Shown one piece after another: positions 37,030 through 46,669 of a stretch of DNA of 64,000 bases. A model generated the notes under the pieces. It was not told where the DNA came from. It made no database searches and was given only the letters and a program-made list of their open reading frames with translations. Positions within the stretch are counted from its first letter, which is position 1. Each line of letters opens with the position of its first letter. Origin of the DNA: Paenibacillus alba (GTDB taxonomy: Bacteria > Bacillota > Bacilli > Paenibacillales > NBRC-103111); the NCBI RefSeq assembly GCF_013204855.1, contig NZ_JABMKZ010000020.1:1-64000 (forward strand), in the 5' to 3' direction. Position numbers and translations under genes: made by a program.

Positions 37030-38736
37030 TTGATACGTACTTTTCAACAGCATCAGCTTCGCCGCACTCGGCTTCTCGATGGCCTTTGGGACTTCGCAAC
37101 AGACCCCAACAATGTAGGGCTAACTGAACAATGGCATACGCAGTTCCCTTCAGCGTCCCGGAAGCTTGTCGTCCCTTCCTGCTGGAATAACGAATTAGGC
37201 CTATATGAATATATCGGTGCCGCTTGGTACCGTACCTATTTCGACACGACGCAAGAGACAAACCTGCGTTTGTGCTTCGAAGGCATCCTCCATCAGGCCG
37301 ATGTCTATGTCGATGGTCAGCACATTGGTGACCATTTTGGCGGCTATACGCAATTTTCGCTGATTCTTCCTCATCTTGCGCAAGGCAAGCATGAATTAAT
37401 CATCCGAGTCGACAGCACCCTTGACTGGCAAACCCTTCCCACCGATGTTGCGGATTGGTACTCCTACGGTGGAATCATCCGCTCCGTAGAGCTTCAAGAG
37501 CTGCCTGACGTTTATATCGACTCTTTGCAAATTGACTATACACTGAGCGGCGACATTGCCGAAGTACAGCTTCAAGTCCAGCTGCAATCACTCAGCCTTA
37601 GCGACCAGCCCCTTGTGGTTAACGCGGCTACGGAGGGAGAAACCTTCTCCGAAGCCACCATCCACATTGCAGCGGGGCAATCTTACCAGCTTTCGCTTCA
37701 CGGAACCATTGCCAACTTCCGCAGATGGGATGTAGGGCACCCTGAATTGTACACCTTCACCATCCGCGCAGGCGAAGATGATCTTACCGATCGCACAGGC
37801 TTTCGAACCGTTGAAGTTAGCAGCGGCCAGATTCTGCTGAATGGCAGCCCCCTTTACCTGCAAGGGGTCAATCGCCATGAGGAGCATCCCGAGTGGGGAT
37901 TTGCTTTTCCACCGAAGCTGATGCTGAAAGACTTGGCCATTCTGCAAGATATGGGCTGCAACATCGTGCGCGGCTCCCACTATCCGCAAAGTCAGTTCTG
38001 GATCGACCTGCTGGATGAGCATGGCATGCTTCTGTGGAGTGAAATTCCAATGTGGGGCTGCTTCATGAGCACAGAAACGCTGGCGAGTCCGCTGTTCACA
38101 GAGCGCGGTGTTCATATGCTTGGCGAGATGATCAGCCGTGATTATCATCATCCGTCCATCATCTTCTGGGGAGCGCATAACGAAATCGATACCCGAACGC
38201 AGGAAGCGCTGGAGCTTACGAAGACATTTGTCAGCAAAATCCGCAGCATGGATGCCAGTCGTCTGGTCACTTATGCGACTATGCATCCGCAGGAAGATAT
38301 CGTTTTGTCCTACTTTGATGTGATCGGCATCAACAAATATTACGGCTGGTATGAAGGCAGCGTGGACGGGTTCCGTGACATGCTTCAGGATTATTACAGG
38401 AATGCCGAGTCGCAAGGAGCTGCAGGCAAGCCTGTCATCATGAGCGAATTCGGCGCAGCCGGCATCTTCGGTGATGCCGGCTGGGAGCCGCGCTTATTCA
38501 GCGAAGATTATCAAGCTGATGTCGTGCAGCAGGCGCTGCAGATTTTCCGCGCAGACCCGCGGATTGTCGGCACTTTGATCTGGCACTTCGCCGATATTCG
38601 CGTCGACGTGCGCAGCGACCGCCCTTATTTCCGTGATCGGGCGCGGAGCTTCAACAACAAAGGCTTGCTGAACGAGTATCGCAAGCCGAAGCTGGCTTAC
38701 CGATTGGTGAAGGAGATTTATCGGTCGGAGCGATAA
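37030..38736 (+). CDS. glycoside hydrolase family 2 (beta-glucuronidase-like)
   Basis: A 568-residue cytoplasmic glycosidase with the three GH2 N-terminal domains: jelly roll (WYRTYFDTT, HIGDHFGGYTQFS), immunoglobulin-like, then TIM barrel from about 270. The acid/base is Glu 385 in WGAHNEID and the nucleophile Glu 473 in SEFGAAG. Length and pattern resemble beta-glucuronidases more than the 1000-residue LacZ type, but beta-galactosidase activity is possible. The start is probably TTG 37030, eight bases after AAAGGGG; ATG 37012 has no site. The AraC regulator is divergent. Confidence 0.88.
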   Translation: MIRTFQQHQLRRTRLLDGLWDFATDPNNVGLTEQWHTQFPSASRKLVVPSCWNNELGLYEYIGAAWYRTYFDTTQETNLRLCFEGILHQADVYVDGQHIGDHFGGYTQFSLILPHLAQGKHELIIRVDSTLDWQTLPTDVADWYSYGGIIRSVELQELPDVYIDSLQIDYTLSGDIAEVQLQVQLQSLSLSDQPLVVNAATEGETFSEATIHIAAGQSYQLSLHGTIANFRRWDVGHPELYTFTIRAGEDDLTDRTGFRTVEVSSGQILLNGSPLYLQGVNRHEEHPEWGFAFPPKLMLKDLAILQDMGCNIVRGSHYPQSQFWIDLLDEHGMLLWSEIPMWGCFMSTETLASPLFTERGVHMLGEMISRDYHHPSIIFWGAHNEIDTRTQEALELTKTFVSKIRSMDASRLVTYATMHPQEDIVLSYFDVIGINKYYGWYEGSVDGFRDMLQDYYRNAESQGAAGKPVIMSEFGAAGIFGDAGWEPRLFSEDYQADVVQQALQIFRADPRIVGTLIWHFADIRVDVRSDRPYFRDRARSFNNKGLLNEYRKPKLAYRLVKEIYRSER

Positions 38737-38753
38737 GCCGTGGGGGCGGAAGA

Positions 38754-38928
38754 GGAACTATGATCCGCTATATGGCAAAAAACAGCTCACTTGTCCATTC
38801 AAGCGGAACTACGTTACGCTATTTGGCTGTTTTTCTGCCAAACCGTGATGAAATCGACGAATAGCGGACTCCAGTTCCCTTTCCCATCAAATTCGCGCTT
38901 ATTTGCCAAAATAGCGTATCGTAGTTCC
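38754..38928. repeat. four-dyad element, family B (copy 1)
   Basis: Two forward units beginning GGAACTA (38754, 38805) and two reverse units ending AGTTCC (38878, 38928), each about 20 bases with a CTAT tail. Dyad centres (GGAAC-TAC-GTTCC core) are 51, 61 and 50 bases apart. It lies between convergent genes. Confidence 0.85.
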
Positions 38929-38984
38929 CTTCCATCCGTAAAGTAACCGGATATCTGTCTTGATCATCTTTGCCAACGTCAAAT

Positions 38985-39024
38985 AGCCTCCAAATCCACC
39001 TATTTCGTGGTTTTGGGGGCTTTT
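38985..39024. terminator. hairpin between GH2 and ABC permease genes
   Basis: AGCCTCCAAATCCAC pairs with GTGGTTTTGGGGGCT at 14 of 15 positions, followed by TTTT on the plus strand. The minus side lacks a clear T run. It separates convergent genes and may stop both. Confidence 0.65.
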
Positions 39025-39040
39025 CGCTCAGCGAAGCTGA

Positions 39041-39883
39041 CTATCCTTTCAGGGAGCCTGCTGTAATTCCCGAAATAATGCGCTTATTGAAAATCGAAAT
39101 CACAATAATCGATGGCATTGTAGTCATCACAATGGCGGCAAACATAGGGGCGAAATCCGTTGCATACTGTCCTTGGAAATTCAGAAGTCCAATCGGAAGC
39201 GTCATCTTTTTGGCATCGTTGATGAACGTGAGTACCACCAGCAGTTCATTCCAAATACCTGCGAAGCTGATAATCCCTACGGTCATTAACGCCGGGATCA
39301 ATAATGGCATCAGAACTCGCCCAAATACCCCGTACAGCGAGCAGCCGTCAATAATTGACGCTTCCATAATTTCTTTGGGAATCGCGCTCATAAACCCACT
39401 AAGCACGAACACAGCTGTAGGCAGAGCAAAAGCAACATAAATCAGAATCAAACCGATTTGTGAGTTCATCAGATTTATTTTGGAGAAGAAAATAACTAAT
39501 GGAATGAGCGTTGCTTGCAGAGGAACCATCAATCCGATCATGAAATAAACCAATGTCCCCTTGGATGCCTTCCATTTCAATTTAACAATGGCAAAAGACG
39601 CCATCGACGCGAGCAGCAAGACAAGAAGCAAAGTGACCGTCGTAACAAGAACGGAGTTGTAAAAATACCTTCCGGTTCCCCCCGTGAACCATGCGTTGAT
39701 GTAGTTGCCCCATAACCAGTGAAGCGGAAGCTCCCACGGCCGTTCAAAAATTTCCGGCGTTTTCTTCAGCGAATTGACAATAAGCCAAAACAGCGGATAC
39801 AAATAGACCAAAGCGCCTATTCCCAAAAATAAATAGATGAGCGTATTTTGCAGCTGACGAACCGGCTTTGAGCTACTCCCCAT
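39041..39883 (-). CDS. sugar ABC transporter permease, MalG-like
   Basis: A 280-residue membrane protein with six predicted helices and the EAA loop KEIMEASIIDGCSLYGVFGR near residue 190, where the ATPase docks. It ends in the AGSLKG tail typical of MalG-type CUT1 permeases. ATG 39883 follows AAGGAGGTG; the frame upstream overlaps the partner gene. It is the last gene of an RR-HK-SBP-permease-permease operon. No ATPase gene is present, so a shared MsmX-like ATPase is expected. Confidence 0.93.
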   Translation of the reverse strand: MGSSSKPVRQLQNTLIYLFLGIGALVYLYPLFWLIVNSLKKTPEIFERPWELPLHWLWGNYINAWFTGGTGRYFYNSVLVTTVTLLLVLLLASMASFAIVKLKWKASKGTLVYFMIGLMVPLQATLIPLVIFFSKINLMNSQIGLILIYVAFALPTAVFVLSGFMSAIPKEIMEASIIDGCSLYGVFGRVLMPLLIPALMTVGIISFAGIWNELLVVLTFINDAKKMTLPIGLLNFQGQYATDFAPMFAAIVMTTMPSIIVISIFNKRIISGITAGSLKG

Positions 39884-39899
39884 GCGGGCACCTCCTTCC

Positions 39900-40784
39900 T
39901 TAGTCATCCAGATCCTTGGTAGGAATGATTTGGTTAATAACAAACGTAACAATTAAACACATCAGCAGCAGGATGACAGATAAGGAGTTGCCGTATCCAT
40001 ATTCCATCTGCGCAAAGGAACGCTTTTGCAAATACCCAACCAATGTCTGGGAGACGTTGGCAGGACCACCGCCCGTCATCACATAGATAAGGTCAAAAAA
40101 CCGTAAAGACCCAATAGAGATCAATATCGTATTGACTTTGATAATCGGTTTAAGCAGCGGAAGTGTAATATGCCACACCAATTTCCATCCAGTCGCGCCT
40201 TCCAAGCGGGCAGCTTCAAAGATTTCCTCGGAAATATTTTGAATCGCAGCAATGAACAGAATCATGGTATATCCGATGAACTGCCAGGATACAACGATTG
40301 TCACTGCCCACATCACTGTTTGGGGATCAGATAACCAAAGATGCTTAAGTGAGCTAAGTCCAAGACCATCCAACAAGTGATTAATAATACCGATCTGCGG
40401 ATTATATATAAATGTCCACATCATACCTACTGCGACGCTAGATAAGAAAGCGGGCATCACGAATACAAGTTTAAAGAAATCTTTTCCCCGCACATTGCCC
40501 GTCAGGAGTAAAGCCAGAAAAAATCCAAACGGCAGTTGGATGATCAAGCTAGTGGCTAGTAGAAACAGTATGTTGCGTATCGTAACGAAAAACACATCAT
40601 CATCTGAGAACATCCGGGTATAATTATCAAGCCCTATGAACTTCATTGGATTCAAAACATCCCAATTGTAAAAGCTTAAATAAATCGAGGCGAGAATGGG
40701 AATAAACACAATAGCCGAATATAAAAATAGGGCTGGGGAAATAAAAAATGCAATGGTCGAGCCTCTTCTCAGCATTTTATCCAT
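39900..40784 (-). CDS. sugar ABC transporter permease, MalF-like
   Basis: A 294-residue six-helix permease with the EAA loop SEEIFEAARLEGATGWKLVW and a first outer segment FYNWDVLNPMKFIGLDNY typical of CUT1 MalF-like subunits. The start ATG 40784 is preceded by GGAGTGG; the ATG at 40799 lies upstream of that site. It pairs with the MalG-like subunit 16 bases downstream. Confidence 0.92.
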   Translation of the reverse strand: MDKMLRRGSTIAFFISPALFLYSAIVFIPILASIYLSFYNWDVLNPMKFIGLDNYTRMFSDDDVFFVTIRNILFLLATSLIIQLPFGFFLALLLTGNVRGKDFFKLVFVMPAFLSSVAVGMMWTFIYNPQIGIINHLLDGLGLSSLKHLWLSDPQTVMWAVTIVVSWQFIGYTMILFIAAIQNISEEIFEAARLEGATGWKLVWHITLPLLKPIIKVNTILISIGSLRFFDLIYVMTGGGPANVSQTLVGYLQKRSFAQMEYGYGNSLSVILLLMCLIVTFVINQIIPTKDLDD

Positions 40785-40862
40785 ATGCAACCACTCCATT
40801 ATTGGTTTGATAAAGAAAGGGAGAAGCCGAGCTTCCCCCTCACATTCTGCTTTCGATGGGTT

Positions 40863-42209
40863 CTAACGATTTTTCTCTGTGTAAGCCTGCAAGCTCTTGA
40901 ACGCTTCTTCCGGAGCTTTGCCTGCTAAAATAGCTTGAATCGTGTTGTTGTATTCGTCGCCGATCTTCGCGCCAAGTCCCACATCATAGAAGATGAACAT
41001 TCCCTTCATGGTCGACATTTGATCCTTCAAATCCTTGCTTAAGGCAGGCACTTTGGCCGGATCTAGCGTCACTTTGATAGCTGGGATGTCCCCTTGCTCT
41101 TCCCCAACGCGTTTTTGTATTTTCTCTTCCGACCAGGCTTTCAAGTACTTCACGGCCGCATCTTTATCTTTGGCTGTTGAGCTGATGACCAAGTTAAAGG
41201 CCGGCTGGCCCAGCCAAGTGTCGATGTCCCCTTTCCCATTCGGGAAGGTTGGGAATTTGGCAATGCCCACGGAATCCTTGACTTTAGAATCCATATTCAC
41301 CAGCGTATTGATCGCCCAACTGCCAGTCACCATCATAGCGGCTTGACCATTTTGGAACATCGTCGTCATCGCACTGTTGTCAATGCTGAGGAACCCTTCA
41401 GGGAACGCCTTCATCTTCGTTAACTCTTGCAGAACACGGCCGGTTTCGATATAGGAAGGGTCAAGCCACGTTCCTTTGCCATCCATCAACGCATTAAACG
41501 GGGCATCGCCGCCAATTCGATTCGCTACAAATTCACTGAATAAAGCACTGACCCAAGCATCCTTGGCGCCCATGGCAATCGGGGTCACTTTATTTTTGAC
41601 TAACACATCAATCACATTCTTCAGCTCGTCGTACGTCTTAGGCACTGCAAGATTATACTGTTTGAAAATGTCCTTATTGTAATACATCGTCGCTGCTGCA
41701 AAATTAACAGGAACGCCATAGATTTTGTCATGAAAGGTTAGCAAGTTGAACGCTCCAGAAATAAAGCTGTCCTTCCATGCCTGATCCTTATCGAGAAATT
41801 CGTTGAGCGGCAAGATTTTACCTGAATCCGCATACGTTTTCATTTTGCCGGCTGCATGAAGGGTGAACACGTCCGGTGCTTCATTTCCGGCGATCTGGGC
41901 ATTCAATTTCGGATAAAAGGGTGTGCTGGGCAGATGAGATACATCAAAGGTAGCGTTTACATCTGTTCGGGCATTAAATTCGGCTAATAGATCCTTTTGA
42001 ATATTGATCCCCTTATTTTCCGGCTCCAGCCAGTCGAACTCCTTCATCTTTACTTTATCTTTGGGCTTTGCCGGTGCTTCGCTTGCTTGGGGAGCATTGC
42101 TGGCTTTGGCGGCTGTATCCACTGTTTTTTCAGTTCCGCAAGCAGACAGAACAGCCGTTAATGCCAATACCGTTGCGAGGATAACCGAAACCTTTTTAAC
42201 CTTTTTCAT
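40863..42209 (-). CDS. sugar-binding lipoprotein of ABC importer
   Basis: A 448-residue extracellular solute-binding protein of family 1. The signal peptide ends in the lipobox LSAC, with Cys near 24 as the lipid anchor, then a flexible Ala/Pro/Lys linker. MYYNKDIFKQYNLAVPKTYDELK and AMMVTGSW are typical of carbohydrate-binding members. GAGGAGG precedes the ATG. The sugar is unknown. It lies between the sensor kinase and the permeases. Confidence 0.93.
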   Translation of the reverse strand: MKKVKKVSVILATVLALTAVLSACGTEKTVDTAAKASNAPQASEAPAKPKDKVKMKEFDWLEPENKGINIQKDLLAEFNARTDVNATFDVSHLPSTPFYPKLNAQIAGNEAPDVFTLHAAGKMKTYADSGKILPLNEFLDKDQAWKDSFISGAFNLLTFHDKIYGVPVNFAAATMYYNKDIFKQYNLAVPKTYDELKNVIDVLVKNKVTPIAMGAKDAWVSALFSEFVANRIGGDAPFNALMDGKGTWLDPSYIETGRVLQELTKMKAFPEGFLSIDNSAMTTMFQNGQAAMMVTGSWAINTLVNMDSKVKDSVGIAKFPTFPNGKGDIDTWLGQPAFNLVISSTAKDKDAAVKYLKAWSEEKIQKRVGEEQGDIPAIKVTLDPAKVPALSKDLKDQMSTMKGMFIFYDVGLGAKIGDEYNNTIQAILAGKAPEEAFKSLQAYTEKNR

Positions 42210-42259
42210 GTAAACCCTCCTCTGTTATGTTGTACGATCTAAGCTTAGTTGATCTGGGT

Positions 42260-44080
42260 TTAAACGGGTATGCGGCGCTCCTTACTTGTTGGTTGAATCT
42301 GCTGACCTCTTTCATCTATTCTCGGTAAAACGACTGTAATCACGGTGCCTTCCCCTACGACACTTTCCAGCTGCAAGCCGTATTCCTTTCCGTAATACAA
42401 CTGCACCCGCTGATGCACATTGATTAAACCGATACCCATGCCGGAATCTTCTATCGTCACATGTAGATTCTCTCGAATCTGTGCAAGCCGCTCGGCTTCA
42501 ATCCCGTTACCGTTATCTCGGATCGTAATGATGAAAGTCCGCTCCTCATAAAAGCCGCGAATATCAATTACGCCATGATCAATTTTCATTTCCATGCCAT
42601 GAACAATCGCATTTTCCACTAATGGCTGCAGAATAAATCGCGGGACTAGCAAGGGCAAAGCCGTCTCATCCATATCCACCGTAATCGTAAATTTATCGCC
42701 ATACCGATACTGCTGGATATAAACGTACTTATTGACGTTGTCGAGTTCCTTGTCGAGTGGAATATATTCCTTGCCCTTGATCCCTTCCCGCATGAGATCG
42801 CCGAGCGCCTTGGACAGCTTGCCAACCTCAGGAACGTTCTTCATTCTCGCAAGCCAATTGATCGTCTCCAGTGTATTAAAGAGGAAATGCGGGTTAATTT
42901 GGAACATCAAATATTTTAATTGCGACTGCTGCTTCAGCAGCTCCTCTTGGTAAACGGTATTGATTAAATGATGAATCCGATCAATCATCCGGTTGAAATT
43001 CCGGCTCATCATCCCAATCTCATTGCGCGAATTATAATTAAATTGAATATCAAAACGATCCTTCTCGACATCCTTCATCATCGCGGAAAGCTGCCGAATC
43101 GGCTTGGAGATACTGTTGGAAACAACGTAAGCAAGCAAAATGGCGAATACGATGCAGATGATGAGGATGATGAACATCCAATTTTTCAAAACAATCGACG
43201 TTTGGGAGTATTTCGCATCTGGAATGACGCTGACGATTTTCCAATCCGTATTGCCGACCGCATGATAGGTAATAACGTAATTGATCCCATCCATCATCTC
43301 GGTCGTGTGATCCTGCTCAGGTCCCTGCAAGACGCGGCTCATATACGGATACGCAGGGATCGTATTAATCAAAGATTTATTGGCGTGGGAAATAATCCTT
43401 CCATCTTGATTAACAATATACATTTCCCCTTCGTTGTTTAATTTCGTCTGGGCAAAAACCGAATAAAGCGCATCTTCCTTCAGATGCAGCTCAAAATAGC
43501 CGATTTTCAGCAAATTTCCCACGTCAAACAGCGAACTTCCGGCAGTAATCGTAAGCTGCTCAGGATCCGTCGTCATCCATACCAAGTTCCCTTCATTCTC
43601 GTCCAGCACATGCACGTTGAAAGCATCTCCGTTATTGTAGATAATTGCATTCCCCGATGGGAACACATTCTTATTTAGCCCATACAAACTAATATCCTGA
43701 ACGTCTTCGCTATCTATGATCGCGCCATCCAAAATCTGTTTGATTTTATTGATTTCATCCAAGTATTCCAATTGATTTTGGAAGCCCAAATTGGCTTTCT
43801 TAAGGGCATCTCGCACTTCCTTGTTGGTAAAAAGCGAATAGTAAAGCCGTTTCACTTCCTTCATCTTGAATTCAATGTTTTTGCTTACTTCTGTCAGCAG
43901 ATCCGTTGTGTAAGCGTTGGTTTTCTCTTGTATAAGTGATCGGGATTTCTGATACGTCAATGTCCCGATCATCGTCAAAGGGATGAGGTTCAAGATGAGA
44001 AAAGACACCAACAGCTTTTTTTGAATCTTCATGTCCAAAATCCATTGCCGCAATCTTCCTATAGGCCGCTTACTTATCAT
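42260..44080 (-). CDS. YesM-type membrane sensor histidine kinase
   Basis: A 606-residue kinase. Membrane helices near 20-40 and 300-320 frame a large extracellular Cache-like sensor, then HAMP, and a His_kinase domain with INPHFLFNTLETINWLA (phospho-His) and HATPase_c with DNGNGI. ATG 44080 has GAGGTG about nine bases upstream inside the end of the regulator gene, which it overlaps by 11 bases. With its AraC-type partner it should sense an extracellular sugar or a loaded binding protein and switch on the importer. Confidence 0.92.
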   Translation of the reverse strand: MISKRPIGRLRQWILDMKIQKKLLVSFLILNLIPLTMIGTLTYQKSRSLIQEKTNAYTTDLLTEVSKNIEFKMKEVKRLYYSLFTNKEVRDALKKANLGFQNQLEYLDEINKIKQILDGAIIDSEDVQDISLYGLNKNVFPSGNAIIYNNGDAFNVHVLDENEGNLVWMTTDPEQLTITAGSSLFDVGNLLKIGYFELHLKEDALYSVFAQTKLNNEGEMYIVNQDGRIISHANKSLINTIPAYPYMSRVLQGPEQDHTTEMMDGINYVITYHAVGNTDWKIVSVIPDAKYSQTSIVLKNWMFIILIICIVFAILLAYVVSNSISKPIRQLSAMMKDVEKDRFDIQFNYNSRNEIGMMSRNFNRMIDRIHHLINTVYQEELLKQQSQLKYLMFQINPHFLFNTLETINWLARMKNVPEVGKLSKALGDLMREGIKGKEYIPLDKELDNVNKYVYIQQYRYGDKFTITVDMDETALPLLVPRFILQPLVENAIVHGMEMKIDHGVIDIRGFYEERTFIITIRDNGNGIEAERLAQIRENLHVTIEDSGMGIGLINVHQRVQLYYGKEYGLQLESVVGEGTVITVVLPRIDERGQQIQPTSKERRIPV

Positions 44081-44903
44081 TCTGCGCGTCACCTCGTTCA
44101 TCGGAACGAACAAATAGCATCTTGCGAAAATCGTTCGGCGTTTGTCCGAAATATTTTTTGAACAATTGTCCAAAATATCTGGCATCTCGAATGCCTACCT
44201 GACTGGCAATTTCAAAAACCTTTATTTGTGGATCTGCCAGCATATCCATCGCTTTCTGCAGGCGAATCCGGGTTAACGTATCCGAGAAATTCTCGCCAGT
44301 TTCTTTCTTGAATAAACGGCTCAAATAGTCAGGATGATAGTGGAGCTTGTCAGCTACCTTGGCAATCGTCATTTCGTGCTGATAATTCAACTCGATTTCA
44401 TCCATGATAAGTGCAATTACTTCATTGTGCTTGGAAACCTCATGGTCCGGCACCAGCATCCCCTGCAGCGTAAACGAATATTCCTTCAGCTGGTGGCGAA
44501 GTCCAAGCTCTACCGCTTCGCGCTGGCGATCCTCTTCAATCGCTTGCTTCGCTTTGCGGCAGGCAGCCATAATTTCATCAGGATCCGTTGGCTTCAAAAC
44601 AAACCCAACTGCGCCTAACTTGATCGCAGCCATCGCATAATCCAGCTGATGATAGGCGGTAATAAACACCCACTTGATCGCTGGCAGCTCGGCCTGCATC
44701 AACGCCATGAGCGCTAATCCATCTAAGCCTGGCATTTTGATATCCGTCAGAACGAGGTCTGGCTTTACGTTTCTAATCAGCGCAAGAGCTTCCAAACCAT
44801 TGGCGCCCAACCCAGCCAACTCGAAGCCTTCTTCCTCCCAATCCAGGGTCTGCAAGCCCATGCGAGTGATATGTTCGTCATCGGCAATAATCATCCTAAT
44901 CAC
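44070..44903 (-). CDS. YesN-type response regulator with AraC DNA-binding domain
   Basis: A 277-residue regulator. The receiver has IADDEHITRMG, the phosphoacceptor in LVLTDIKMPGLDG, and Lys in LKPTDPDE. The C-terminal 100 residues contain two AraC helix-turn-helix motifs (IAKVADKLHYHPDYLSRLF and EIASQVGIRDARYFGQLF). The start is GTG 44903, seven bases after GGGAGG. It is the first gene of the sugar-import operon, and two terminator-like units lie 90-390 bases upstream on the same strand. Confidence 0.93.
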   Translation of the reverse strand: MIRMIIADDEHITRMGLQTLDWEEEGFELAGLGANGLEALALIRNVKPDLVLTDIKMPGLDGLALMALMQAELPAIKWVFITAYHQLDYAMAAIKLGAVGFVLKPTDPDEIMAACRKAKQAIEEDRQREAVELGLRHQLKEYSFTLQGMLVPDHEVSKHNEVIALIMDEIELNYQHEMTIAKVADKLHYHPDYLSRLFKKETGENFSDTLTRIRLQKAMDMLADPQIKVFEIASQVGIRDARYFGQLFKKYFGQTPNDFRKMLFVRSDERGDAQNDK

Positions 44904-44995
44904 ATAAGTTCCTCCCAATTGAAGCAAGTGAGTTCATTAACTTTGTTTTCGGCAGATAGTTCAATTACTAAATTAACATTATTGCCTCGATTGCA

Positions 44996-45123
44996 CAAAA
45001 AAAGGGACCTAGCCAACGGGGCCAGGTCCAAAGTTTATATTAAAAAAGGGGGTCTTACTAAGTATCATACGCCACTTATGTTATCGGAGTGTAACGGTAA
45101 TATTGTATTTGTGTTACAAATTA
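44996..45123 (-). ncRNA. tandem leader unit 1 with intrinsic terminator
   Basis: In minus-strand order the unit holds a TGTAAC-N17-GTTACA dyad (45118-45090), a -10-like TATGAT (45069-45064), a conserved GACCCCC-T6-AATATAAAC stretch, then the 10-bp hairpin GGACCTGGCC/GGCTAGGTCC and CTTTTTTT. It is about 75 percent identical to unit 2, with a covarying base pair in the stem. It could be a short RNA or an attenuator for the operon starting at 44903. No known RNA family was recognised. Confidence 0.55.
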
Positions 45124-45164
45124 CAGGATGTGTGTAACCAATTCCCCGCTTCTCCTTACACCAA

Positions 45165-45294
45165 TAAAAAAAGGGGATCTAGCCACCGGGGCCAGATCCA
45201 AAGTTTATATTAAAAAAGGGGGGTCATACTTATTATAATACCCTACCAATGTTAGAGGTGTGTAACTGGAATGTTCCAATTGTGTTACAAATAA
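45165..45294 (-). ncRNA. tandem leader unit 2 with intrinsic terminator
   Basis: This is the second copy, 170 bases from the first. It has TGTAAC-N17-GTTACA (45289-45261), a -10-like TATAAT (45237-45232), the same conserved stretch, hairpin GGATCTGGCC/GGCTAGATCC and a T7 run. No good -35 box is visible at either unit; the dyad occupies that region, as for activator-dependent promoters. The rest of 44904-45383 shows nothing else. Confidence 0.55.
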
Positions 45295-45383
45295 TTGTGA
45301 AACTTAAGCTGCAATACATGAAACCAAGTTGCGCATACTAATGCTAATTGTTGAAATATGGATATGACAAAGGAGCAAAACCT

Positions 45384-46655
45384 GTGCGTATGGAAGATGC
45401 CATTGTGCAACAAATCAAACAGCAAGCAGTACGCTTGAACACCCCGGAAGATATGGACGTGCTTATCGAAGCCATTGGTGATAAGCGGTACGTTCTGCTT
45501 GGCGAAGCTACGCACGGCACATCCGAATTTTATAAGCTGCGCATGGAGCTGAGCCGTGCCTTAATTGAAAGAAAAGGATTCTCGTTTATTGCCGTTGAGG
45601 GCGATTGGCCTTCCTGTTATGAGATTAATCGCTATGTGAAGCAAGATAAGAATGCCAAGCCAAGTGCTCACGCTGCTCTTGAAGCCTTTCATCGCTGGCC
45701 ATCCTGGATGTGGGCAAATGAGGAAGTTGCCGAGCTGATAACGTGGCTAAAGCAGCACAACACAGATAAACCTGTGGATCAGCGGGTCGGATTCTATGGA
45801 CTAGATGTCTATAGTTTATGGGAGTCCTTAGAAGAAATTGAACGCTATTTGCTGGAAACAGGTACGCCAGAGCAGCTAGCTTCGGCACGCAAAGCTTTTG
45901 AGTGTTTCGACGCTTATGAAGAAGAGGGGCAAAACTACGGTGTTTCCGCGGCTTTCTATGGCGAAAGCTGCAAGGATGAGGTTGTGAAGCTGCTTGCTTC
46001 GCTTCACGCCAAACGCGTGCAGAATTACACCGACGGCGAAGCGGCTCTCAGCGCGGAATTAAACGCGCTCGTTGCCGTGAACGCCGAGGATTACTACCGC
46101 ACGATGGTCCGTCATGACACGGATTCGTGGAACATCCGCGATCGCCACATGGTCGAGGCGCTGCGCCGCCTCGCTGCCTTCCACGGCCCAGACGCCAAAG
46201 TGATCGTCTGGGCACACAACACGCACATTGGCGATGCGCGTGCAACGGATATGCTGGCCGACGGCATGGTCAACGTCGGCCAGCTCGTGCGCGAAGCGCA
46301 CGGGGAAGCCGATGTGTTCGCCATCGGCTTCGGCACTTACACCGGCACCGTGATCGCCGGTTCAGCTTGGGGCGCGCCGATGGCGACGATGCAGGTGCCC
46401 CCAGCTCAGCCGGGCAGCTGGGAGGAGCTTATGCATCGCGCCGGCGCGCATGATCAGATCCTCCTGCTCAACAAGGAGGATCCTATCCTTGGGCACGAGA
46501 TGCTGGGGCATCGTGCCATCGGTGTCGTCTACCATCCGTCTTATGAGCGAGGAAACTACGTCCCCTCGCTCATGGCGCGGCGGTACGACGCCTTCGTGCA
46601 TGTGGACGAAAGCCATGCGCTTCGTCCGCTTGCGATCAACAATGTGTTGGTTTGA
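45384..46655 (+). CDS. erythromycin-esterase-family protein
   Basis: A 423-residue protein of the EreA-like/ChaN-like superfamily. The start is GTG 45384, eight bases after AAAGGAG. LLGEATHGTSEFY (about 35-47) carries the conserved Glu and His, GDWPSCYEINRY follows, and VWAHNTHIGDA holds another conserved His. Most chromosomal members have unknown substrates, so macrolide resistance should not be assumed. The second half is richer in G+C than its surroundings. A stable hairpin follows the gene. Confidence 0.88.
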   Translation: MRMEDAIVQQIKQQAVRLNTPEDMDVLIEAIGDKRYVLLGEATHGTSEFYKLRMELSRALIERKGFSFIAVEGDWPSCYEINRYVKQDKNAKPSAHAALEAFHRWPSWMWANEEVAELITWLKQHNTDKPVDQRVGFYGLDVYSLWESLEEIERYLLETGTPEQLASARKAFECFDAYEEEGQNYGVSAAFYGESCKDEVVKLLASLHAKRVQNYTDGEAALSAELNALVAVNAEDYYRTMVRHDTDSWNIRDRHMVEALRRLAAFHGPDAKVIVWAHNTHIGDARATDMLADGMVNVGQLVREAHGEADVFAIGFGTYTGTVIAGSAWGAPMATMQVPPAQPGSWEELMHRAGAHDQILLLNKEDPILGHEMLGHRAIGVVYHPSYERGNYVPSLMARRYDAFVHVDESHALRPLAINNVLV

Positions 46656-46669
46656 TCACAGACCCTACA

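Noticed and set aside
37588-38415. 275-residue frame antisense to the GH2 gene
   Set aside because: It lies wholly within a gene with clear catalytic motifs and has no family features or ribosome site.
45384-46655. macrolide resistance gene
   Set aside because: The family is broad and mostly of unknown substrate; no mobile element or resistance context is present.
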